In this document: positions 1 through 6,702 of the stretch, in pieces
Numbering within the stretch: the stretch's first letter is position 1
How the letters are laid out: every line of letters starts with the position of its first letter
Source of the DNA: JBBTDV01 sp038042605
GTDB taxonomy: Bacteria > Bdellovibrionota > UBA1018
Length of the DNA stretch: 8,881 bases
Direction: 5' to 3'
Assembly (NCBI GenBank): GCA_964358645.1
Contig: CAYHPW010000081.1
Location: 1-8,881 of the forward strand
Translations under genes and position numbers: made by a program
Notes under the pieces: model-generated
The model's input: only the letters and a program-made list of their open reading frames with translations
What the model was told of the DNA's origin: nothing
The model's database searches: none

Positions 1-1
1 A

Positions 2-661
2 CAAAAAGATCGAACCACTCAACTTAAATTTCAACTAGCTTTGGGACTTGCCCCTCGCTGTGCCAACTCCCGTAAACTCCATTCCAAACTCAAGTATGTA
101 GCGGAGGCTGTCATCATCAATCAATTCTCCCACGTAGTTGATCGGGTCCACCTTCAGGAGTCGCTTGCTAACCGCGTATCTGAGGCTCTGAACGATCTTA
201 ACGAGAAGGCCAAGGCGGCGGTGAGGCGGGACATCCAAAACTACCAGACCGCCTTGGACAAGCTTGATGAGAAGAAGGATAAATTGGTGGATCTGCTAAT
301 CCAAAACACGATCGACAAGCCGGAATACGACCGACAGTCGCAACGGATCCAAGATGAGCGCCGCCGTTTTACAATGCTGCTCGAAGAATCGCAGCTCTCC
401 ATCAGTGATGCTTGGAGGGTAACAGCCCAGCGAGTATTCGAACTCGCCATGAATGCGAAATCGCTCTGGAATCAGGGAACAGTGGAACAGAAGCTCGAGT
501 TGCTGAAGAAGCTCTGTTCGAACCCAGTCTTGGAAGGATCAACAGTGCGATATGATTTGAAAAAACCGTTCGTCACCCTAGAGGAAATGACGAAAAAAGT
601 TGATTGGCGTCCCCACGGGGAATCGAACCCCGGTTACCGCCTTGAAAAGGCGGTGTCCTAG
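2..661 (+). CDS. Large serine recombinase, C-terminal part (cut by the left edge)
   Basis: This is the C-terminal region of a large serine recombinase (site-specific integrase or resolvase class). Large serine recombinases insert or excise mobile DNA through a phosphoserine intermediate. The frame is open to the left edge, so the catalytic N-terminal domain would lie outside the window. From about base 145 onward the product is a charged, heptad-like coiled coil followed by the closing signature of the family: a block around SLWNQGTVEQKLELLKKL, then SNPVLEGSTVRYDLKKPF. The roughly 45 residues before the coiled coil contain one cysteine only and do not resemble the usual multi-cysteine zinc ribbon, so the gene may be damaged or diverged there. 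A TTG at 41 could be read as a start but has no ribosome site. The last 18 residues (starting WRPHGESNPG) and the stop are antisense to tRNA-Glu. The family call is firm; whether the gene is intact is unknown. Confidence 0.8.
   Translation, partial: QKDRTTQLKFQLALGLAPRCANSRKLHSKLKYVAEAVIINQFSHVVDRVHLQESLANRVSEALNDLNEKAKAAVRRDIQNYQTALDKLDEKKDKLVDLLIQNTIDKPEYDRQSQRIQDERRRFTMLLEESQLSISDAWRVTAQRVFELAMNAKSLWNQGTVEQKLELLKKLCSNPVLEGSTVRYDLKKPFVTLEEMTKKVDWRPHGESNPGYRLEKAVS
605..661. other. Probable attachment-site region at the tRNA-Glu 3' end
   Basis: The recombinase frame ends inside the tRNA gene, so its final codons and TAG stop (659-661) come from tRNA sequence. Elements integrating at tRNA 3' ends restore the tRNA while supplying one att copy at the junction, and this geometry matches that pattern with the element to the left. 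The exact core cannot be placed because the second att copy lies outside the window. This is an inference from layout, not a repeat seen directly. Confidence 0.45.
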
Positions 662-680
662 GCCCCTAGACGATGGGGAC
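605..680 (-). tRNA. tRNA-Glu (anticodon UUC), CCA encoded
   Basis: Read on the minus strand this folds into a complete cloverleaf. The acceptor stem is GTCCCCA pairing with TGGGGAC. The anticodon stem is CCGCC/GGCGG around the loop TTTTCAA, giving anticodon TTC. The T arm is CGGGG-TTCGAAT-CCCCG. The discriminator base is G and a genomic CCA follows, as in the E. coli tRNA-Glu gene, giving 76 bases in all. It lies downstream of, and in the same direction as, the protease gene, separated by 71 bases that hold a candidate promoter. Its 3' half is overlapped on the opposite strand by the end of the serine recombinase reading frame, consistent with use of this tRNA as an integration site. Confidence 0.97.
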
Positions 681-703
681 GTGCTACTGAAAATGAACTT
701 AAA

Positions 704-732
704 AAGTTACTAGTAACCTACTCCGTTTTCAA
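704..732 (-). promoter_or_regulatory. Candidate promoter of tRNA-Glu
   Basis: On the minus strand there is TTGAAA (727-732), a 17-base spacer, and TAACTT (704-709), followed by about 23 bases to the tRNA 5' end at 680. The -35 box and the spacing are good and the -10 is weak. A perfect 12-base palindrome, GTTACTAGTAAC (706-717), overlaps the -10 box. The same palindrome followed by five T's on the minus strand could instead act as a weak terminator for the protease transcript. Confidence 0.35.
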
Positions 733-751
733 TAAAGAAAACCATCAGCAA

Positions 752-3700
752 TCATTTATTCCTGATAGATATCTGGACAACACCAAGCGCCATGTCGTCG
801 TTTGTCTTTATACTGATCGAGCCAGTCACCGTATACTTGCCTGACACGAACAATTCACTCTTGAGAATAGCGCTTGATTCGATTTTCTCTTTAGACATGC
901 CGTATCGCAGACTGAACGCAGGCCCCACGCCAGAGACAGCAATATCTCCCTTTTCCTGTTCCATGTTAATAGTCTCTACTGAAGTGAATTTCCCTTCACC
1001 AACGACATCATAACCATGAACTATAGCAGCGTAGCTCTTGTCTTTGACCGGCTTAAATGTCACCGATTCCACATCCGATGAGCCACCACTCGCTCCAACC
1101 TCCTTGCAGCTTGCATCATCTGAATCAGCCGCATCAGCGGAGCATTCAAGCACCTCAAGATCAATGTCATTGCCCTTGGAATCCCCGGTTGTAATAGTTA
1201 CGTTTTTAGTCCCGTCAGGGTACTTCCTCATGAGACCAAGAGGACTTTCAACAACGACCCTCTTTTCTTTAAACACTGAACCCATTGAAGCCGCTCGCAG
1301 CCCATGAATAGCAAACGAACTCATACCGGCATCTGGTTTAACATCCAGCGAAGCTCCGCTAAGCGTCCACAGAACCTCGCCGCCGGCTAGCGCTGACAAA
1401 TCACCTTCGATATTGGATGGATTCGTTGTTCCGGTGACATAATCAACTCGCAACCTGACATCAGAGCGCACAAACCTAAAAAGCCCAAGCAGATGCATGT
1501 CCCAAACTCCTGGCTTAGGATCATTAATTACAAAAATAAAAGACCTGCTAGCTCCATCATCCTTCGGCACCCCAAGCTCATTACAGTTTCGAACCCTGGG
1601 TGGCTGTTCTAGATCAAATGGGCTTGAAACATTGCTGCCATCCAAAACATTAAGCTCGACTCCCGAACAACTCTCACCGGCAACAGGAAGACCATTCTTA
1701 TCTTTCTTGAGAGTCGGGACTTCAAACTCAACGCGAACAATGCTCGTGCTCTTTGGTACGTTTATAAAGTTTTTGTTGATACCGAAAGCGGGCAACGTCG
1801 TTTTAACTTCGTAACCTGTTGAATCAGCCAACACCTTGTGCGGCACCGTAAGATAAACAGGCACTATGAAAGACGGCAGCACCGCCACCTTGTCCCCAAT
1901 AGCACGATAAGCATAAATCAAAGCACCATGCTCACCAGCCGTGAGTTCATTAAGCATCATCTGCCTATCAAGACAGATATTCAACGTGCTCGCTCTTATC
2001 TGGCCTATTACGGCAGTGCCGTCATTCTTGGTTACTATCTCAGCTCCGCGCCCAATTACCAGCAGTCTCGCCGCCTGCGGCGAATCAGCGCAGCCAAGCT
2101 CATCTAATACACCAGCCCTTAACCATTGCTTGTCTGATCCGTAGAAAACAGTTTTAAGGACAAATTCATCAGCCGTTGTAAGCAGCTGACGTGTAAGTTC
2201 TCCCGCAAAAGGACCGGATGCCATGTCCTCAGGCAATCTGCGCGCGATATGTACCTGCCTTAGGCTATCAACACCGCTAGCATCAAGATATAAGCCAGAT
2301 CCAAACTTTAGCTCTTTTGCCGATGACCGGCGCGAGCCGTTATACGGAACACCAGTCGGTGAGACCATGGATACCAGTACTTGGTAATCCAGATCCATAG
2401 ATTCATCTTCCAGCATGACAGCGCTTGGCAGATTGTTATCGCGAAGCTCGAGCATTTTCTTCCAAGCTGCAAGCAGGTCAAGCATGCCAGTGCCCTCATC
2501 AACCCAAGTGTATTGGCCAGAGCGTTTCTCACCAGTTTGAGTGTCAAACATCGAAACATCAAACGGTCTTGCAGTTGAAATCAAAACATCCTTCAAAACC
2601 TGCGCGCTTGACATAAGAGGCTTATCTGGATGCTGCCTGTTATATTTTCTTATCGCATCCAACAAAAGCGCATAGGCACCGGTTACTGTTGGGGCTGACA
2701 TTGAAGTCCCCCAATAAACATCAAGTCCGCCACGAACCCCGGGCGCCGTATTAAGCTGGACCGAGCTCAACTCAGTGCCAGGAGCCACTAGATTAGGCTT
2801 GAACCCACCGGCCGCCGTAGGCCCTCTGCCGCTGAAGAAGAGCACGAAGTCTTCGTCATCGCTGCTTCCGCCCCCAGCAAAAGGCGACGGCCATTGGTAT
2901 TGGCGCCCCACTATTTTCTTAGACGCGCTCGCCCCAACGCTCAGTGCAAGTCTTGCTGTTGATGGGCTGCCGACCGTCTGCCTGCCAGGCCCGTCGTTCC
3001 CGGCGGATATAATGAATAAAACGTCTTTCATAGATGAAATGCGGTTTATCATGGTCTCCTGTACCCCGTAACCGTCGTTGAAGGGGCTTAAGCCGCCGAT
3101 CGACATATTGATCACATCAACGTTCATGTCCATCGCAAGATCGATGAATGCCTCGGTCGCGTTACACCCTCTGGCATTCGCGCACACTCGGCTCATCAAA
3201 ATACCAGCTTCAGGAGCCACGCCTCGTGCCAGTGTATTATTGCTAGCATTGGCTATAGTCTTCGAACCTGCTGCAATGCCAGCAACGTGAGAACCATGGC
3301 TGCCAGGATCAAAACCAACCAGTGATAAACTTTTGACCTGAATAGTTCCATTTCCATCAGAAGTCGGGAGCTCATCATCGCGGAAGTCAAAACCTATTTT
3401 TTCCGCAAAAACATCCATTGATTCCCTAGTCATGTTCCAGTCGTGAACGCCCTTTGCCTGCCTAAAATCACCGCTACCGCTCCAATCAACAAATACCTTA
3501 TCGCCACCGACTTCCTGTGACGGGACATAGATCATGTAAATCTTGTCATCAAATTTGCTATTATTATTAAAATCGACATTTTCTGTATTACTCTGCAGGG
3601 TCTCCTCAAGAAGGATACCTAGTTTGGTGCCGCTACCGGGCTGAAGCAATATTGCCTTCAGTTCCTTCGACACCTTTATTTGGAGGTTTTGTACGTTAAT

Positions 3701-4654
3701 AAAAACATCTGGTGACGGGAGCTTAGGCAAGCGTGGGGTGATTATAACTTGAGCGTCAATTATCAAATCCTCATTACTCTCATTGCCACTTGCCAATAAA
3801 ACAGCGGATGCCTTGAATTCAGCTGCCGGGTGAAAATACACCCTGCCTTCGCGCGTGTAATCGCGCATGTATTTGATCCTATTTTTCAACTTGTCTTGTG
3901 TAGGAAATGCCGAAGAAAATGCTGAAGAAAATGTAGGATGATTAAACGTGATCCCGGTGTCCGTGATCCCTATGTTGGACATCGAACCATCGACTTGTTC
4001 ATCGCCGCCTATATCAGCCTTAGCCTGCTTTACGAACTCTCGTTCATTTATGCGTTCAAGCCCGCTGAAGGCATTCGTATCAGCACGGCCGTCGACTCCG
4101 AGTTCCGCGCGTTGCTCTGGAGAGCTTAGAAACTTTATACGTTCGAGCGAGCGCCGGTCATGAGTAACCGGGTTGAAAATAAATGAATGCCCAAATCTCA
4201 CGGGCTTCACAGCTTCCATCAGCATTGGCTGGTACGGGAGCAGGAACTTGAAGTAACCAACCTCAGGCACGCTTTTGAGCGGGATCGCACCTACTCCGCG
4301 TAATTTTTCAAAAGCACCGTTGATTTCTTTTTGTACGATCGCCCTACGTTCATTATCCGGTTTGAAAGCATTCGAAGAAAGTACCGATGTAAATGACTGG
4401 GAATCAAATGTGCCTTCAACGGTGTAAAAAAGATTGCCGCCATGTTTTTCGAGAATTATTTCAGCGCCGTTGCTTAGCATGACGATCTTTTCGCTGTTGC
4501 CCGGGATTTTACCGGCATCAATGACCGGCCCACTGACCTGCGGGACAATAGGAGACTTATCACTAGCCCCAGGAGTGACAAAACGAGCGCAACCCGTTAC
4601 CGTTACGATGATTATTAATAAATATGCTGATAATAAGCTGAATTTTATTTCCAT
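752..4654 (-). CDS. Secreted lipoprotein subtilisin-family (S8) serine protease, TPP II-like catalytic spacing
   Basis: This is a peptidase of the S8 (subtilase) family, about 1300 residues, exported and probably lipid-anchored to the outer membrane. The signal peptide ends in the lipobox VTGC with Cys22 as the lipidated residue; the next residue is Ala, with no inner-membrane retention Asp. Residues 23-225 look like a pro-region. The catalytic residues are Asp232 (ITDTGI), His453 (HGSHVAG), oxyanion Asn553 (SAGNDG) and Ser651 (GTSMSAP). About 220 residues separate Asp and His, against about 30 in subtilisin; tripeptidyl peptidase II has a similar insertion. Beyond residue 735 come beta-rich domains, with a PPC-like segment near 1155-1225. 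Scattered cysteines (including C491 and C497) fit extracytoplasmic disulfides. I chose the ATG at 4654 because GGAGG lies 4 bases upstream; the in-frame ATG at 4669 has no ribosome site. The substrate is unknown. Confidence 0.92.
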   Translation of the reverse strand: MEIKFSLLSAYLLIIIVTVTGCARFVTPGASDKSPIVPQVSGPVIDAGKIPGNSEKIVMLSNGAEIILEKHGGNLFYTVEGTFDSQSFTSVLSSNAFKPDNERRAIVQKEINGAFEKLRGVGAIPLKSVPEVGYFKFLLPYQPMLMEAVKPVRFGHSFIFNPVTHDRRSLERIKFLSSPEQRAELGVDGRADTNAFSGLERINEREFVKQAKADIGGDEQVDGSMSNIGITDTGITFNHPTFSSAFSSAFPTQDKLKNRIKYMRDYTREGRVYFHPAAEFKASAVLLASGNESNEDLIIDAQVIITPRLPKLPSPDVFINVQNLQIKVSKELKAILLQPGSGTKLGILLEETLQSNTENVDFNNNSKFDDKIYMIYVPSQEVGGDKVFVDWSGSGDFRQAKGVHDWNMTRESMDVFAEKIGFDFRDDELPTSDGNGTIQVKSLSLVGFDPGSHGSHVAGIAAGSKTIANASNNTLARGVAPEAGILMSRVCANARGCNATEAFIDLAMDMNVDVINMSIGGLSPFNDGYGVQETMINRISSMKDVLFIISAGNDGPGRQTVGSPSTARLALSVGASASKKIVGRQYQWPSPFAGGGSSDDEDFVLFFSGRGPTAAGGFKPNLVAPGTELSSVQLNTAPGVRGGLDVYWGTSMSAPTVTGAYALLLDAIRKYNRQHPDKPLMSSAQVLKDVLISTARPFDVSMFDTQTGEKRSGQYTWVDEGTGMLDLLAAWKKMLELRDNNLPSAVMLEDESMDLDYQVLVSMVSPTGVPYNGSRRSSAKELKFGSGLYLDASGVDSLRQVHIARRLPEDMASGPFAGELTRQLLTTADEFVLKTVFYGSDKQWLRAGVLDELGCADSPQAARLLVIGRGAEIVTKNDGTAVIGQIRASTLNICLDRQMMLNELTAGEHGALIYAYRAIGDKVAVLPSFIVPVYLTVPHKVLADSTGYEVKTTLPAFGINKNFINVPKSTSIVRVEFEVPTLKKDKNGLPVAGESCSGVELNVLDGSNVSSPFDLEQPPRVRNCNELGVPKDDGASRSFIFVINDPKPGVWDMHLLGLFRFVRSDVRLRVDYVTGTTNPSNIEGDLSALAGGEVLWTLSGASLDVKPDAGMSSFAIHGLRAASMGSVFKEKRVVVESPLGLMRKYPDGTKNVTITTGDSKGNDIDLEVLECSADAADSDDASCKEVGASGGSSDVESVTFKPVKDKSYAAIVHGYDVVGEGKFTSVETINMEQEKGDIAVSGVGPAFSLRYGMSKEKIESSAILKSELFVSGKYTVTGSISIKTNDDMALGVVQISIRNK
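3909..3932. repeat. Twelve-base tandem duplication inside the protease gene
   Basis: GCYGAAGAAAAT occurs twice in tandem with a single base difference and encodes a repeated SSAF unit about ten residues after the catalytic Asp. It is in frame and does not disrupt the gene. It looks like a small slippage duplication at the start of the Asp-His insertion. Confidence 0.6.
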
Positions 4655-4658
4655 TATC

Positions 4659-4663
4659 CCTCC
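4659..4663 (-). promoter_or_regulatory. Ribosome binding site deciding the protease start
   Basis: GGAGG, within a run of G's on the minus strand, lies 4 bases before the ATG at 4654. It sits inside the first codons of the longer reading frame that begins at 4669, so it supports the shorter start, which also gives a more typical lipoprotein signal peptide (MEIKF at the N-terminus). Confidence 0.7.
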
Positions 4664-4698
4664 CCACATTTTGGGACAAAAACTCAGTCGCCGACCAA

Positions 4699-4725
4699 CT
4701 TATATGCAGTAGCGCAATACGTCAA
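4699..4725 (-). promoter_or_regulatory. Candidate promoter of the protease gene
   Basis: On the minus strand TTGACG (4720-4725) is followed after 15 bases by TATAAG (4699-4704). Both boxes are close to sigma-70 consensus, but the spacer is two bases shorter than ideal. Transcription would begin near 4692, giving a leader of about 38 bases before the ATG at 4654. No operator-like repeat is evident in the 141-base divergent region shared with the MscS gene. Confidence 0.4.
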
Positions 4726-4795
4726 GTACCCCAGCGTTTTTTATATTTACCGGTTTAAGGGTGTTCTAATGCTTAAAGTGGAGTAAAGGCGATGT

Positions 4796-5800
4796 ATGCA
4801 AGCATATGAATCTGGAAAAGCGATAATAGTTTTCGTTCTAGTTTTTTTCTCCCTGTTACAACTGAGGAAGCTCACCATAAACCGGCTCACAAAAATCTCC
4901 GCCACCTGGCAAAAACAATGGGGGTCCGCTCTCATTAGCCGGATCAATGCGCCACTTGGGGGCCTGATTTTACTCGCGGCATTCATGGCCGCGGTTCACT
5001 TCTCTTTCAAAACAGCCGTTATATCCCCGACCGCGGTTTTTATTTCAAAAACAGCACTTGTTGTTTTAACGGTGTGGCTGATTGACAGGATTCTTGCGGC
5101 TTATTTCTTCTGCGGCGGTCTATCAGAAACGGTGACAGTCACTTCACGCACACTTTTGATGACGATCTCAAGGCTGATGTTTTTTTCAATCGCCCTGCTC
5201 GTCATATTGGATTTGCTCGGCATCTCCATAGTGCCGATATTGGCATCGCTGGGGATCGGCTCCCTGGCCATAGCATTGGCGCTCCAAGACACGTTAAGTA
5301 ACTTTTTCAGCGGTATTTATCTGCTCATCGACAAACCCCTTAGAACCGGGGATTACGTCAAAGTTGATGCAAATATTGAAGGCTACGTCAGAAAGATCGG
5401 CTGGAGAAGCACTCATATCCAGCTCCCTTCAGGCAATATGGCTGTTATCCCGAATTCCAAGCTTTCATCAAATTATTTAATCAACTGCGACCTGCCAGGT
5501 AAAAACGCCGTCGCCTCACTCCATCTTACGATCGGAACGGATAAGGATCTGGACATAGTGGAACAATCCACGCTGAGCGCGGCCAAAAAAGCTCTCGAAG
5601 ATGCACCCGAAGCCGACCCCTCATTCGAGCCAAAAATCAGCCTTGATTCGCTCACCACCAACGCCACCACCGCAAGATGGCAGGCTTCCGTAACGCTTTT
5701 TTTCGGCGTAAAGCATTTTACGCATGTTTCAGCCGTACGTAATGGGCTTCTGCGAGCCATCAAAAAGCGCTATCAACAGGATGGGATAGCATTGACGTAA
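4796..5800 (+). CDS. MscS-family mechanosensitive ion channel
   Basis: This is a small-conductance mechanosensitive channel protein of the inner membrane, which in the family opens under membrane tension to release solutes during hypo-osmotic shock. Hydrophobic segments lie near residues 9-21, 53-69, 82-103 and 122-144, followed by the Gly/Ala-rich pore helix around 150-172 (LASLGIGSLAIALALQD). Next comes the family signature NFFSGIYLLIDKPLRTGDYV, then a beta domain (EGYVRKIGWRSTHI, IPNSKL) and a cytoplasmic alpha/beta domain to the end. At 334 residues it is somewhat longer than E. coli MscS (286) because of extra N-terminal membrane helices. The ATG at 4796 follows an AAAGG element at a workable distance. 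It is divergent from the protease gene and is followed by a hairpin with a T run, so it may be transcribed alone. Family assignment is secure; the ion or solute preference is not visible. Confidence 0.93.
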   Translation: MQAYESGKAIIVFVLVFFSLLQLRKLTINRLTKISATWQKQWGSALISRINAPLGGLILLAAFMAAVHFSFKTAVISPTAVFISKTALVVLTVWLIDRILAAYFFCGGLSETVTVTSRTLLMTISRLMFFSIALLVILDLLGISIVPILASLGIGSLAIALALQDTLSNFFSGIYLLIDKPLRTGDYVKVDANIEGYVRKIGWRSTHIQLPSGNMAVIPNSKLSSNYLINCDLPGKNAVASLHLTIGTDKDLDIVEQSTLSAAKKALEDAPEADPSFEPKISLDSLTTNATTARWQASVTLFFGVKHFTHVSAVRNGLLRAIKKRYQQDGIALT

Positions 5801-5817
5801 ACCCTCTTTGGTTTTTT
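5799..5817 (+). terminator. Weak rho-independent terminator after the MscS gene
   Basis: AAACC (5799-5803) can pair with GGTTT (5810-5814) around a six-base loop, and the stem runs directly into further T's. It starts within the stop codon region of the channel gene. The stem is only five base pairs with two G-C pairs, so efficiency is probably low. Confidence 0.4.
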
Positions 5818-5843
5818 AAGCTTTAGCTGTAGAATATATTTTA

Positions 5844-6260
5844 ATGACTGACCGGTATGTCACACTCAGTGCAATATTTCTCGCCACGCTGATGCAGGCT
5901 TATGCTGATGACAACAAGACGCTCCCACATATTCCAACGGCATTGATGGAAAAAGAAAATCCTAATGAAGCTAAACCCTTCCCAATATGCTTCTTGTGGG
6001 GGACGGCAAGACCGCGCGATGCGAAAGTCAAAGAAAAAGGCTTCGAATCGGTTAGCAATACCATCAGGCTTAAATTCGATGCTGATAGCAAAGATGAATG
6101 TAAATCACAGTTCGAGTCATACTGCCGCGGCGGGATCATGGCTCGTGGATTCAAGACCGACAAGCTCAACGGATACTTTCAGGAAACATCAGACTCAAGC
6201 CGCATAAATTTTACAGTTGACCCGGCCTGCGCCGTGAGAAAAACAGCCGACAATCGCTGA
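5844..6260 (+). CDS. Small exported four-cysteine protein of unknown function
   Basis: I do not recognise this 138-residue protein. It begins with a short hydrophobic stretch (TLSAIFLATLMQ) ending in AYA followed by DD, which looks like a type I signal peptide cleaved after residue 21, so the mature protein is probably periplasmic or secreted. The mature part is polar and lysine-rich, with four cysteines (49, 86, 94, 129), enough for two disulfides, and no membrane helix or recognisable catalytic motif. It starts 43 bases after the MscS stop, beyond a hairpin and T run. The ATG at 5844 lacks a clear Shine-Dalgarno sequence. A TAGAAT hexamer at 5830-5835, with TTGGTT 16 bases upstream, could act as a promoter and would give an almost leaderless message. 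Coding status is supported by the signal peptide and the uninterrupted frame; function is unknown. Confidence 0.65.
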   Translation: MTDRYVTLSAIFLATLMQAYADDNKTLPHIPTALMEKENPNEAKPFPICFLWGTARPRDAKVKEKGFESVSNTIRLKFDADSKDECKSQFESYCRGGIMARGFKTDKLNGYFQETSDSSRINFTVDPACAVRKTADNR

Positions 6261-6309
6261 CTACCTGGCACCATACCTGCTTTTCTTATGAGCGCGAACA
6301 AAAGAAAAC

Positions 6310-6313
6310 GGAG
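6310..6313 (+). promoter_or_regulatory. Ribosome binding site selecting the GTG start
   Basis: GGAG at 6310-6313 is seven bases before the GTG at 6321. It lies inside the alternative longer frame from ATG 6288, which has no comparable site, and so favours the shorter DUF1540 protein. Confidence 0.6.
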
Positions 6314-6320
6314 TAACGCC

Positions 6321-6617
6321 GTGAAGATAACACTTGATATGCCGGTCATTTCAAAATGCGTGATCAGCCAATGCGCATATAACGTGAGCAATAGTTGTCA
6401 TGCGAAAGCGATTACGGTGGGAGACGACAAAAACCCGTGTTGCGATACGTTCTTCAGTTCAAATCTGCACAACAGGGAAGTGCGACGTATCGCCGGAGTA
6501 GGTGCGTGCAAAGTGACAAGCTGCAAATTCAACAGCGACCTTGAATGCTCCGCCGAAAAAATAGACATAGGATATACTGAAAATCAAGTCACGTGCCTGA
6601 CATACCGGCCCGCATAA
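6321..6617 (+). CDS. Tandem DUF1540 cysteine-rich protein
   Basis: This is a 98-residue cysteine-rich protein built of two DUF1540 units. Unit 1 has C13-x4-C18-x7-C26-x14-C41, with CAYN after the second cysteine and AKAITVG after the third. Unit 2 has C63-x4-C68-x7-C76-x15-C92, with CKFN and AEKIDIG in the same places. An extra C40 makes a CC pair in unit 1. Regular four-cysteine spacing suggests metal binding, but the biochemical role of DUF1540 is not established. There is no signal peptide, so it is probably cytoplasmic. I chose the GTG at 6321 because GGAG lies seven bases upstream and the product then begins MKITLDMP, close to what I recall of this family. An ATG at 6288 would add 11 basic residues with no ribosome site. 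The gene lies between a secreted-protein gene and adenine deaminase, with no evident functional link. Confidence 0.82.
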   Translation: MKITLDMPVISKCVISQCAYNVSNSCHAKAITVGDDKNPCCDTFFSSNLHNREVRRIAGVGACKVTSCKFNSDLECSAEKIDIGYTENQVTCLTYRPA

Positions 6618-6633
6618 CGGCTGGTTGCCGTTA
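6615..6633 (+). repeat. Hairpin at the end of the DUF1540 gene
   Basis: TAACGG (6615-6620, which includes the stop codon) is perfectly complementary to CCGTTA (6628-6633) around a seven-base loop. No T run follows, so it is not a standard terminator. It may stabilise the transcript end or reduce read-through into adenine deaminase. Confidence 0.35.
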
Positions 6634-6653
6634 CATCCCAGCGCTGGTATCCT
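6625..6653 (+). promoter_or_regulatory. Candidate promoter of adenine deaminase
   Basis: TTGCCG (6625-6630) and TATCCT (6648-6653) are separated by 17 bases, each matching four of six consensus positions. Transcription would begin near 6660, about 43 bases before the chosen ATG at 6703. A perfect palindrome, CCAGCGCTGG (6638-6647), fills most of the spacer and could be a regulator site, though one copy is weak evidence. No purine-riboswitch-like fold is recognisable in the short leader. Confidence 0.28.
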
Positions 6654-6702
6654 GAAAGCACGCATGCTGTTTTTTAAAAACAAGGGTACTGATATCGCTG
6701 TC

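Noticed and set aside
35..238. A 67-codon open frame on the minus strand opposite the recombinase region
   Set aside because: From about 145 onward the plus-strand frame matches recombinase features, and this frame has no ribosome site or recognisable domain. Its left half is protein-like but too short to support.
2308..3290. Several open frames of 60-100 codons on both strands inside the protease gene
   Set aside because: They are shadows of a 1300-codon gene with intact catalytic motifs; none has a plausible start signal or domain.
4655..4669. Longer protease start at the ATG at 4669
   Set aside because: There is no Shine-Dalgarno sequence before it, and the five extra codons themselves contain the GGAGG that serves the ATG at 4654.
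6668..6682. A/T-rich near-palindrome TGTTTTTTAAAAACA as a terminator or operator
   Set aside because: It has an odd-length A/T centre and a stem with almost no G-C pairs, lies after the candidate adenine deaminase promoter, and is easily explained by chance.
6625..6702. Longer adenine deaminase starting at TTG 6625 or ATG 6664
   Set aside because: The added residues do not resemble the family N-terminus, overlap the candidate promoter, and have no good ribosome site.
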